From Leptospira sp. WS92.C1 (GTDB taxonomy: Bacteria > Spirochaetota > Leptospiria > Leptospirales > Leptospiraceae), in assembly GCF_040833975.1 (NCBI RefSeq), contig NZ_CP162130.1, positions 186,001-250,000 on the forward strand: a stretch of 64,000 nt of DNA, written 5' to 3'. The notes under the pieces were generated by a model. That model did not search any database. It worked only from the letters and a program-made list of their open reading frames with translations, and was not told the DNA's origin. Of the stretch, positions 1 through 8,833 are shown piece by piece. Each line of letters opens with the position of its first letter. Position 1 is the stretch's first letter. Position numbers and translations under genes: made by a program.

Positions 1-781
1 GTTCGCTCATGGAAACGAATACGTCCGCCTCTTGATACAAATTTTTGAGTTCCTGATCCGCAAGAAAATCGGTGATCAAAATATTCTTTCTAAGATCGTA
101 AAAGTCCAACATTCTCTCCAACTCTTCACGATAGAGATACAACTCTCTGGAACTAAAACCCGCGAGATAAAATTGAAACCGATCTCCATACAGAGATTTA
201 TACGCGTGAGCGAGCCGAATCAAATCGTCTTGTCTTTTGTTCGGAGTGATTCTTCCGACAAATAGAATCTTTTTTATCTCGGAGTTTTTTTTATCGATCC
301 TGGAAATGGGTTGAGACAGTTGATATGTGATCGGTAAAATTCCGACGTTTTCAAATCCCAGCTCCTCCAGTTCCTTTTGATTGAATTTAGAAACGGCAAA
401 AACGAGATTGAATCTGTTTTGCATTTCCTTGAGTTCTTCTCTTCCTTTTTTTAAAAGATAACTCATTTTTAAATCGTAGGATTTCAGAAAATGATAAGGA
501 GTTACGTTATGATAGATTAGAATTCTCGGAGATCTAAAACTTCTTAAAAAACCAAATATGCTTGAATGAATCGAATGATGATAAAATAAAATATCCTTTG
601 AGGATTTTTTGTAAGCTTTGTATTTTTTTACAAAAGGAAGTTTTGCAGCGCCTATGTTCTCGGAATAGATGTCGCCTTTACATTCCAAATCTTTTAAGTA
701 ACTTCGGATTTCAAGCATCTGATTGCTGATCGCGTCTCCTGGATTAAAACCCGCTGAAAATTGTTGAACGGATTTCAGCAT
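1..781 (-). CDS. GT4-type glycosyltransferase, 3' part outside window
   Basis: About 260 N-terminal residues are visible and the reading frame runs off the left edge. The protein shows the GT-B, family 4 layout: an N-terminal acceptor-domain stretch (LIYHNVTPYHFL), then the start of the nucleotide-sugar domain with FVGRITPNKRQDDLI and, at the edge, DVFVSMSE, the beginning of the usual SEHEGF donor-binding loop. It is expected to move a sugar from an NDP-sugar onto a surface glycan or lipid acceptor at the cytoplasmic face. The ATG overlaps the stop of the upstream glycosyltransferase by 7 nt, so the two are cotranscribed and probably translationally coupled. The sugar and linkage cannot be told from sequence. 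Confidence 0.85.
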   Translation of the reverse strand, partial: MLKSVQQFSAGFNPGDAISNQMLEIRSYLKDLECKGDIYSENIGAAKLPFVKKYKAYKKSSKDILFYHHSIHSSIFGFLRSFRSPRILIYHNVTPYHFLKSYDLKMSYLLKKGREELKEMQNRFNLVFAVSKFNQKELEELGFENVGILPITYQLSQPISRIDKKNSEIKKILFVGRITPNKRQDDLIRLAHAYKSLYGDRFQFYLAGFSSRELYLYREELERMLDFYDLRKNILITDFLADQELKNLYQEADVFVSMSE

Positions 782-1836
782 GTCAGGATTTTCTCTCTGA
801 ACAGAGTATCAAAAGGAAATGAATTGTAGTCGCCGATGATTTTTTTTTCGGTGTTGGAGATCTGCTCTCTAAGCGATTTTTTTTCGATAAGAGTGTCGAT
901 CAAACCCGCGAGAAAAGTCATGGAAGTCGGCGATTTATCCTTAAAAAGAATGCCTCCTTCCTTCATCGTTTCGGGCGTTGCTCCCGCGTGATACGATATT
1001 ACCGGAATTCCCGCTCCGAACGCTTCCAAAACGGGAATGTTAAATCCTTCGTGTTCGCTCATACAAACATATAGATCCATAGAATTTAAAAAAGACTCCA
1101 TTTCGGTATCGTTTGCGTTTAGACGGATCTGTACTTTTCCCATCAGATGTTTTTGAAGAATCAATCTTTTAATAAAAGAGTAATATTCTTTGAAAATCGG
1201 AGGAACGTTTCCGCAAATCATCAGTTGGATGTTTTGTCTGAACTTAAGGATCGATTGAATCAATTCTAAAAGATCTTCCATTTTTTTATTTGGAGAAAGT
1301 CTTCCGATAAATCCGATCGTAAATTCCTTTTTATCTTTGAAAACGTTTTCACGAATCTTGTATTTCCGTATGATCGGAAGTACGAATTGATTTTTGATTC
1401 CCAACGAATCCAAAAATGCGGCGTTAAAATTTGACGAGGGTAAAAACAAATCCGTTTCGTTTTTAAGAGAATACAATTCCAACAAAGATCGTTTTTCTTC
1501 CAGTTGCAAGGTGTTGTAGATTTCGGGAGTTACAAATTTCTTAAAATATACCGCAGGGGTGAAACTTTGATAACGAATGATTTTTTTTCCGGGAAGATTG
1601 CGAAACCATTCCAAAGGATAACCACATCCTCCGTAATTGAGAATATGAACGTCGCTTTTTGAAAAATCAAAATGAGTCGGATGCACTCCGACCGGAAACG
1701 ATTCTTTTGACTGATTTTTAAGACAAAGGATTGAATTTTGGATTTTTAAATTATCCAACACGTGGGAGATTCCTTTGATATCGTTTCCAATTCCGTCTCC
1801 GTCCCGGAATTCTGTAACGTGCTGATAGACTTTCAT
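775..1836 (-). CDS. GT4-family glycosyltransferase
   Basis: A 353-residue GT-B enzyme. Residues about 170-190 carry FIGRLSPNKKMEDLLEL and residues about 260-280 carry SEHEGFNIPVLEAFGAG, the donor-binding signature of GT4 enzymes in which the second Glu of the E-x7-E pair contacts the nucleotide sugar. The N-terminal half is more divergent, as usual for acceptor domains. It shares an ATGA stop/start overlap with the methyltransferase-like gene upstream and overlaps the next glycosyltransferase by 7 nt, giving a tight three-gene operon. By family it should extend a cell-surface glycan such as LPS O-antigen; this role is inferred from context. Confidence 0.88.
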   Translation of the reverse strand: MKVYQHVTEFRDGDGIGNDIKGISHVLDNLKIQNSILCLKNQSKESFPVGVHPTHFDFSKSDVHILNYGGCGYPLEWFRNLPGKKIIRYQSFTPAVYFKKFVTPEIYNTLQLEEKRSLLELYSLKNETDLFLPSSNFNAAFLDSLGIKNQFVLPIIRKYKIRENVFKDKKEFTIGFIGRLSPNKKMEDLLELIQSILKFRQNIQLMICGNVPPIFKEYYSFIKRLILQKHLMGKVQIRLNANDTEMESFLNSMDLYVCMSEHEGFNIPVLEAFGAGIPVISYHAGATPETMKEGGILFKDKSPTSMTFLAGLIDTLIEKKSLREQISNTEKKIIGDYNSFPFDTLFREKILTC

Positions 1837-2837
1837 TTTCTAAACGAAAGAATGGTAAAACCGTCTTCGGATTTTTTTTCTATGATATTTCTAAAACCCA
1901 ATTGTCTGAGATAATTCCGAATCAACGGTTCCTGGATCTTGGTAAGTCTCAAAGGTAAAAAGGGGGACGGGTAGTTCGAATTTTCGTTGGAAAATCGAAA
2001 TCGAATTTCGGTTCCGGAAGATACGGCCAGGCTGAGGGATCTCAGTGTTTTTTCGATCAACCAGTGAGGATGAATCGATAAGTTTTCAGATATTATAATT
2101 TTAGAATATGAAGAGCAGTCTTTCGGAATCGAACCGGGTTCTTCCGTGCTGATTTTTGTAGTGATCGAACTTTTGATAAATTCGGTGCAGGATCGATTCC
2201 AACTTACGGATTGAAATTGAGAACCTAATTTTAAAAGTTGTTTGAGTATTTTGCCCCAACCCGGTGAAAGGACAAGTATGTTTTCGGAAGGGTCGATCGA
2301 TTCCAGTAAAAAGGTTTCGCTTTCTTCGATCATATCTTCGGAATAAAGATTTTCATTGGCCCAAAGAAATTCGGGTCTTACTTCTTTGCCGATCGCCTGA
2401 TTCCATTCTAAAAATTCCGAATAGAAAGATTCCATCTTTCGTTTTAGATTTTGATTTTCGGAACGGATCAAAATCAATTCGTGTAAAACGCTGTAAAACG
2501 CGCGAGTTCGATTTTCTGAAAGTTTCTTATCTAAGAAGGAATAAAATTCCGCAAAACGAATCAGAAGCCATTTCAAAGGACCTCGTACAAACCAAAGTTT
2601 CGGATTCGAAAATTTCGGAGCCGCGATTCCTTTTTCAAAAAGGTGTGCGATTTCGGAGGGATCAAAATCCCGATATCCTTCCGGACTCGGAGGGGAGAAT
2701 TTCCAATGAGTGAGCTTATCGATTTCGTCTTTCGTGGAAGGATTTTTTTTCAGTTTGGATTCTATTTCTTCCATAATTTCCCGGACATTGATCCGAGAGT
2801 CTCTGATTTCAAATAGTTCCTGAAATTTATCTTCCAT
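1833..2837 (-). CDS. Methyltransferase-like protein of a polysaccharide operon
   Basis: A soluble protein of 334 residues. The first half is charged and helical. From about residue 185 it has LVLSPGWG followed by alternating strands and helices, which resembles the SAM-binding motif I of class I methyltransferases (hxhGxGxG) in a degenerate form. It opens an operon with two glycosyltransferases, so methylation or another modification of a surface sugar is plausible. An upstream TTG would add two residues; the ATG is preferred. The methyltransferase assignment is weak because the glycine motif is imperfect and no family was recognised with certainty. Confidence 0.6.
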   Translation of the reverse strand: MEDKFQELFEIRDSRINVREIMEEIESKLKKNPSTKDEIDKLTHWKFSPPSPEGYRDFDPSEIAHLFEKGIAAPKFSNPKLWFVRGPLKWLLIRFAEFYSFLDKKLSENRTRAFYSVLHELILIRSENQNLKRKMESFYSEFLEWNQAIGKEVRPEFLWANENLYSEDMIEESETFLLESIDPSENILVLSPGWGKILKQLLKLGSQFQSVSWNRSCTEFIKSSITTKISTEEPGSIPKDCSSYSKIIISENLSIHPHWLIEKTLRSLSLAVSSGTEIRFRFSNENSNYPSPFLPLRLTKIQEPLIRNYLRQLGFRNIIEKKSEDGFTILSFRK

Positions 2838-2851
2838 GTTCAAGGGGAGAG

Positions 2852-3878
<1,027 letters not shown>

Positions 3879-3924
3879 ATTTAGATTTGAATTTTTGAAT
3901 TCTTTTTTATACCGGGAACTCGAA

Positions 3925-4617
3925 TCAAAGTACGGATCCTTTCCAAGTTTTGATTCCGCTTTCTTCGATCGGAAACGGATCCCCTAAATATTTCGGATTT
4001 GTTTTAAATAGATTCATATCCACCCAAGCGAGAGTCCTTGCAAAAAATTCCCGAAATCTACTGAAAGGTCCGCTGGAGTAAATCCTTCGATCCGATTCGA
4101 AAGCCTGAAACTTCAATCCGATTTTTTTTGCAAGAAAGGCGGCTCGAGGTTGATACACTTTTTGACTTACAAAGATCAAATCCTTGATTTGAAAAATTTC
4201 TTTTGCGCGAACCAAAGTATCCAAGGTTCTAAACCCCGCGTGATCTACGAATATGTCTCTTTCGTTGACTTTGTTTTTAAGAATGTAGAGCAACATCGGC
4301 CTTGCTTCGTTGTAGTAAATAGAGCCGTTATCTCCTGATAAAAGGATCTTTCGGACCTTTCCTTGGTGATACAATTCCAAGGCGCAGTCCAGTCTGTCTT
4401 TTAATACGGGAGAAGGTTCGTTTTTATAAACGGAGGCTCCCGGGACGACTGCCACGATCGCCGGTCTGACCGAACGGTGGTTTTGATATTTTGGAGTATT
4501 GAGATAGAGTTCTTCAAAGCTAAAATCGATGGCAATCGGGGCTGCGATCACAAGACAAAGAATCAAGACCGACCAGCGGTAAAGTTTGGATTTTTTGGAA
4601 AAAATTTGGCTAAACAC
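3925..4617 (-). CDS. SanA/ElyC-type DUF218 membrane protein
   Basis: A 230-residue protein starting at GTG. It has one N-terminal membrane segment (residues about 15-32), then a DUF218 fold: VAVVPGASVYKNEPSPVLKD, a middle ILLSGDNG stretch and a conserved RTLDTLVRA helix, all matching SanA (vancomycin high-temperature exclusion) proteins. In enterobacteria the family supports envelope barrier function and handling of envelope lipid carriers. It is convergent with the rmd-like gene and divergent from the ECF sigma operon. The substrate is unknown. Confidence 0.82.
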   Translation of the reverse strand: MFSQIFSKKSKLYRWSVLILCLVIAAPIAIDFSFEELYLNTPKYQNHRSVRPAIVAVVPGASVYKNEPSPVLKDRLDCALELYHQGKVRKILLSGDNGSIYYNEARPMLLYILKNKVNERDIFVDHAGFRTLDTLVRAKEIFQIKDLIFVSQKVYQPRAAFLAKKIGLKFQAFESDRRIYSSGPFSRFREFFARTLAWVDMNLFKTNPKYLGDPFPIEESGIKTWKGSVL

Positions 4618-4735
4618 GGAATCAGTAATCTGACAAAATCAGGAAGGTTTTTTTTAAGCCTTACAAGCCAAATTCTCGAATCGATTTCCTTTTTTTGTTT
4701 CCAAGGGATCGCTTTCCGTAAAAATTTTCGAAATA

Positions 4736-4764
4736 GGAAACTAACTTTTAGGCAATGGGTCTTA
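4736..4764 (+). promoter_or_regulatory. Candidate ECF-type promoter
   Basis: GGAAAC, a 17-nt spacer and GTCTTA resemble the -35 (GGAAC) and -10 (GTC) elements used by many ECF sigma factors. It lies directly upstream of the sensor-sigma-anti-sigma operon, where autoregulation is usual. The predicted transcript would start within the first codons of the longer reading, which favours the ATG at 4784. Confidence 0.4.
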
Positions 4765-4783
4765 TCATTTGAGCAAAAACCTC

Positions 4784-5338
4784 ATGAATCTCCTGAATTC
4801 ATTTGTCAGAATTACTGTCGCCGGGTGCTTGATTACTCCGGCGGTCATTTTTTCCCAAGAACCAATCGGACTTCGTTCTGGTACGGACTCGACTAACCCG
4901 CCTACGATAAGGCAGTTGGCACCGATCCGTCAGCTAAGAAGTTTCGGTTTGGTTTTCGGGAATGTGGACACAGTAAGAGAACGTTTCGCTCTTTCCGAAG
5001 AACAACTGGATGAAATTTCCAAGATCAATGAGAGGCATAAGCAGGAACATTTTCGTTGGCTTCAAAAAATTTCGCCGATTGAAATCGCACTCGAAGGGCT
5101 TTTGATGGAGCCTAACGTAGATATCTCCAAAATTCGAAAGTTGCTAGTCGTAATAGGAAAGTATACGACCGAGATTCGGATCAATCAAATTTCTCATCGC
5201 CTTGCCATAGAAAAGGTTCTTACACAAGACCAGAAATCTAAGATTAAAGAACCTTCTACACGTTCCGAATCTGGATTTCCCGTGAACCTTTTTTCTCCGG
5301 AAAGAATCATACTACCAATACAAGGAATCCTACACTGA
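4784..5338 (+). CDS. Exported CpxP/Spy-like periplasmic sensor protein
   Basis: About 184 residues with an N-terminal hydrophobic export signal (VRITVAGCLITPAVIFS). The mature part is helical with FALSEEQLDEISKINERHKQ and, near residue 150, VLTQDQKSKI, which resembles the paired LTxxQ motifs of Spy/CpxP/ZraP/CnrX proteins. Such proteins sense or chaperone misfolded proteins or metals in the periplasm. It precedes an ECF sigma gene by 8 nt and a membrane anti-sigma candidate, an arrangement like the cnr/zra sensor modules. A TTG at 4769 would add five residues. The signal sensed is unknown. Confidence 0.65.
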   Translation: MNLLNSFVRITVAGCLITPAVIFSQEPIGLRSGTDSTNPPTIRQLAPIRQLRSFGLVFGNVDTVRERFALSEEQLDEISKINERHKQEHFRWLQKISPIEIALEGLLMEPNVDISKIRKLLVVIGKYTTEIRINQISHRLAIEKVLTQDQKSKIKEPSTRSESGFPVNLFSPERIILPIQGILH

Positions 5339-5346
5339 GGTTATCC

Positions 5347-5856
5347 ATGGATCAAAAAGAATTTACAGAATTAATCGATTCTACAAAACACATCGTACTT
5401 TCAGCGATAAAGAAAAATCTTTTCGATGAATTTCACGATTCTGTAGACGACGTGGTGCAAGAAACATATTTTCGCGCTTATAAAAGTCTTTCCGCAAACA
5501 AGTTTCGCGGAGATTCGGCGGTAAGCACTTGGCTTTATACGATTGCAAGAAACGAATCCTTACGGATGAATCAGAAACGATCCAGACAAACCGCACTTGC
5601 AAGCAAGTTAAAGGAAAAAGTGATTCAAGACAATTCGATCCAAGAAAAAGAGGCTGCGGCTTCCGGTTTTACGGATTTTGAATTGAAAGACATTCTTGCG
5701 ATGCTTCCTTGGAAATATAAATCGGTGTTGAGTCTCGTAGGCGAAGGATATAAGGAACAACAGATCGCGGAAAAGTTGAGTATTCCCGAAGGCACCGTAA
5801 AATCACGAGCGTTTCGAGGAAAACAAATGCTTAAGAAGTTGTTTGTCGAGAAGTAA
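5347..5856 (+). CDS. ECF RNA polymerase sigma factor
   Basis: A 169-residue sigma-70 family protein with only regions 2 and 4. Region 2 shows DDVVQETYFRAYKSL and FRGDSAVSTWLYTIARNE (core binding, -10 recognition). Region 4 shows LPWKYKSVLSLVGEGYKEQQ followed by IPEGTVKSRAFRGKQMLKK, the -35 binding helix-turn-helix. GAGG lies just upstream of the ATG. It sits between the periplasmic sensor-like gene and the membrane anti-sigma candidate, so it is probably released by an envelope signal and autoregulated from the promoter-like site at 4736. Confidence 0.92.
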   Translation: MDQKEFTELIDSTKHIVLSAIKKNLFDEFHDSVDDVVQETYFRAYKSLSANKFRGDSAVSTWLYTIARNESLRMNQKRSRQTALASKLKEKVIQDNSIQEKEAAASGFTDFELKDILAMLPWKYKSVLSLVGEGYKEQQIAEKLSIPEGTVKSRAFRGKQMLKKLFVEK

Positions 5857-5874
5857 TGATTGGATAAAAGCAGT

Positions 5875-6237
5875 ATGAAATTGAACGGACTCGAAAAAGA
5901 AATTTCAGACAGACTCAGTAGCAAGGATTGGAGTTCTAAAATCTGCGATGCGGTTTATAAAAAACGCAGATGGAATCTAATCCAGCTTGGATTCGCCACA
6001 TTTTTAACCGCATTCTTTTCCAGCGCTTTTGTATGGATGCTATTTTTCGAGCAAGAAGGCGGGGGAATCGCCAGAAATGAATTACAATCCTGGGTTCAAG
6101 AGCAGATTTCCGGTACGACTGCGGAAGCGGAATCGAACGCAAAACATGCGTTTTTTACCGAGGAACAAACTGCGAGGAATATGCCCGCTTCTCTGGATGT
6201 GGATGCCCTGATCGAGGCATCCTTGGATCGAAGATAA
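5875..6237 (+). CDS. Membrane anti-sigma factor candidate
   Basis: About 120 residues: a cytosolic N-terminus of roughly 35 residues, one membrane segment (GFATFLTAFFSSAFVWMLFF) and a periplasmic tail of about 60 residues. No family motif such as the ZAS zinc site was recognised. Position directly after the ECF sigma gene, size and single-pass topology match a transmembrane anti-sigma factor (CnrY/RsiW-like). An in-frame TTG at 5860 would add five residues. The function is inferred from context only. Confidence 0.6.
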   Translation: MKLNGLEKEISDRLSSKDWSSKICDAVYKKRRWNLIQLGFATFLTAFFSSAFVWMLFFEQEGGGIARNELQSWVQEQISGTTAEAESNAKHAFFTEEQTARNMPASLDVDALIEASLDRR

Positions 6238-6410
6238 GATCTTGTATGATTGGACGGGACTCGCATCCACTGAATTGATAAGGAATGATCTTTCATTCTG
6301 AAAATTGTTTTTAAATAAAAGCAGAATGTCTTGATTTAAGATTCTGCTGTTTACCGTGTTTCGGCTGGGAATTCGGATTTTTCGGAAATAAACTAAACTT
6401 GGAGAATCCA

Positions 6411-7796
6411 ATGTTTTTCTTAACTTCCAGTCTTTCCCCTAAAAAGGATTCCAAAAAACCAAAATCCCCACCGGGTTCTTACGGTTTTTTCGCACTCCGG
6501 CATTTGCCTAAGATGCGGAGGGATATCATCGGATTTTTTCAAGATATGAAAAAGAAACACGGAGACGTGGTTCTTTTTGGAATTCGTAAAACGAGGATTT
6601 TTATGATCCAAAGTCCGGAAGATATCCGTCATATTCTTCAGGAAAACAGCGCAAACTATCAGAAAAGTGTATTCTACATCGAACTCAAACGGATTCTCGG
6701 AAAAGGTCTTCTTACATCCGAAGGTGATTTCTGGAAAAAACAAAGAAGGCTGATTCAGCCCGCGTTTCATCGTCAAAGAATATCAGAATTTACTCATACG
6801 ATGGCCGAGGAGACTCAGAATCTCTTTCAAGAATGGCAATCCAAACAAAAGGACGGAAAGCTCAGAGTCGATTTATCCGAAGAAATGATGCGGCTTACTT
6901 TTGCAATCGTGGGAAAAACCTTGTTTCGTTCGGACGTAAAAGAATATTCCGAAATCATTGCAAAGAACGTCGAAATCGCGATGCAGGAAGTGACAAAACG
7001 TTTGACGACGATTTTTCCTCCTCCGATTCATTGGCCGCTTCCCGGAAATAAAAGACTGCGCAACTCGGTCGAGTCGATGAATCAAGTCATTTATGAGTTG
7101 ATCGATCAGAGAAAGAAAAATCCTTCCAACGATTTGATCTCGATGCTTTTGGAAATCCAGGACGAAGAAACCGGAGAAAAGATGAGTCTTGAACAGGTTC
7201 GGGACGAAGCCATCACTCTTTTACTCGCGGGTCACGAAACCACCGCAAACGCTCTCACTTGGGCGTTTCATCTTTTGTCAAATCATCCCGAGGTTTATTC
7301 GAAACTCCAAGAAGAAGCCAGGAATGTTCTGGGAGATAAAACTCCCGGATTGGAAGATATCGGGTTTTTATCCTATTCCAGAATGGTTTTGGAAGAATCG
7401 ATGCGTTTGTATCCTCCGGCTTGGGCTGTGGAACGTTGCGCGATCGGTCATGATACGGTCGGAGATTATGATGTTTCGCCGGGGACCAATGTTGCTATCT
7501 GCATCTATTTGATTCACAGAGATCCTCGTTATTGGAAAAATCCTGAGAGTTTTTGGCCGGAACGGTTTTTGGAGGAAAACTCAAAAGATCGACCTAAATA
7601 CGCGTATATCCCGTTTGGCGGAGGTCCGAGGATTTGTATCGGTAACGTTTTTGCTATGACCGAAGGGATTTTAATTCTGAGTATGATCGCCGGAAAATAC
7701 AATCTGAAGCCGGTTTCGGGGCATAAGGTCGAAATGGAACCTTTAGTCACATTGAGACCCAAGTACGGAATGTTGATGGATCTGGTTTCCACTTGA
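6411..7796 (+). CDS. Cytochrome P450
   Basis: A 461-residue haem-thiolate monooxygenase with the full signature set: the I-helix oxygen-binding motif AGHETTANAL, the K-helix ExxR in LEESMRLYPP, the PERF meander (FWPERFLEE) and the haem loop FGGGPRICIGN with the proximal ligand Cys409. The length is typical for a soluble bacterial P450. It would hydroxylate a lipophilic substrate using external electron donors; none is encoded nearby. GGAG seven bases before the ATG supports this start over an in-frame TTG at 6399. No operon partner is evident. Fatty acid or terpenoid oxidation is possible but unproven. Confidence 0.95.
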   Translation: MFFLTSSLSPKKDSKKPKSPPGSYGFFALRHLPKMRRDIIGFFQDMKKKHGDVVLFGIRKTRIFMIQSPEDIRHILQENSANYQKSVFYIELKRILGKGLLTSEGDFWKKQRRLIQPAFHRQRISEFTHTMAEETQNLFQEWQSKQKDGKLRVDLSEEMMRLTFAIVGKTLFRSDVKEYSEIIAKNVEIAMQEVTKRLTTIFPPPIHWPLPGNKRLRNSVESMNQVIYELIDQRKKNPSNDLISMLLEIQDEETGEKMSLEQVRDEAITLLLAGHETTANALTWAFHLLSNHPEVYSKLQEEARNVLGDKTPGLEDIGFLSYSRMVLEESMRLYPPAWAVERCAIGHDTVGDYDVSPGTNVAICIYLIHRDPRYWKNPESFWPERFLEENSKDRPKYAYIPFGGGPRICIGNVFAMTEGILILSMIAGKYNLKPVSGHKVEMEPLVTLRPKYGMLMDLVST

Positions 7797-7840
7797 CCTA
7801 TACTTCGCCGGAATAGACTCTTTATTTGGAGTTTATTCCC

Positions 7841-8812
7841 ATGGAAAAGGAAATCCGCAAACGACTGGATCGGGTAAAAGAAAGGGGCCATCAAAGGCTT
7901 ACTGTTCTTTTAATCCCTCATGGATTCGATAAGTCATTTCATTTTCAAATATCCGTTTTTACGATTTTTTTCTTATTCAGCCTTTTAGCTTCTATTTTGG
8001 GAATCGCTGTTTTTGGAATTGTAAAATACAATAATACAAGAAAACAAATCAACGCTCTTGCTCAAGTTTATGGTAAATATTTCGACGAGTATATCGAGTA
8101 TTCGGAACAATTAGAAGGTGTTCAGGATGATTTTCTCGCTTTGAGTGAAAGTTTGGAAGAAATTTACTCTCTGATCGACGGACAAAGAGACGAGATGTTA
8201 AAACTTCCGGACGAGTCGGATATCGAAACGATTGCTCTCGCAGAATTGAAGACGGAAGAGGCCGCGGACAAGGACTTGATGTTGGGACGAAGTTATCTTT
8301 CCGAAATTTACGGTTATCGTACCGCTCGCGTGTATATGGATAAAAATCGTCCTCTGATGGACAGCGTTTACGACTTTCTCAATCTTAGATACGACGTAAT
8401 GGATGCGATTCCCTTTGGAGAACCGTTGTATTCTTACAATCTAACTTCCTATTTTGGAACCAGACGTTCGCCTACCACCGGTTATATGGAATATCACGAC
8501 GGAATCGATCTTGCAAATGTGCCGGGGACTCCGATTTATGCGACCGGAAACGGGAAGGTTCATCGAGTGGTTTACTCCAATCGCGGCTATGGAAATCATA
8601 TCGTAGTGCAACACGCAAACGGATATTTTTCCTTATTTGGACACTGTACAAAAATTTTTGTGAGAGACGGGCAACAAATTCGAAAAGGAAATCTGATCGC
8701 AACGGTGGGATCCACCGGCAACGTAACCGGTCCGCACTTACATTATGAAATCTGGATCGGAGAATCCAATCGAACCGATCCGATGGAATATGTAAAAGTT
8801 CCAGTCTATTGA
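7841..8812 (+). CDS. M23 (LytM) family peptidase, membrane anchored
   Basis: About 323 residues. A basic N-terminus is followed by one membrane segment (residues about 30-55), a coiled-coil-like acidic region (about 60-140) and a C-terminal M23 domain. The zinc ligands are seen in YHDGIDLANVPGTPIYA (H-x3-D) and GPHLHYEI (HxH), with FSLFGHCTKI between. Such proteins cut peptidoglycan cross-links or, if inactive, activate amidases; the zinc residues here look intact. GGAG precedes the ATG. It lies 21 nt before ligA and may be cotranscribed with it. Confidence 0.92.
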   Translation: MEKEIRKRLDRVKERGHQRLTVLLIPHGFDKSFHFQISVFTIFFLFSLLASILGIAVFGIVKYNNTRKQINALAQVYGKYFDEYIEYSEQLEGVQDDFLALSESLEEIYSLIDGQRDEMLKLPDESDIETIALAELKTEEAADKDLMLGRSYLSEIYGYRTARVYMDKNRPLMDSVYDFLNLRYDVMDAIPFGEPLYSYNLTSYFGTRRSPTTGYMEYHDGIDLANVPGTPIYATGNGKVHRVVYSNRGYGNHIVVQHANGYFSLFGHCTKIFVRDGQQIRKGNLIATVGSTGNVTGPHLHYEIWIGESNRTDPMEYVKVPVY

Positions 8813-8833
8813 TCTCGACTTGGGTATCGTCTC

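Noticed and set aside
2264..2713. Plus-strand frame of 149 codons inside the methyltransferase-like gene
   Set aside because: Antisense to a better-supported gene; Arg/Lys/Ser-rich composition typical of a shadow frame and no ribosome site.
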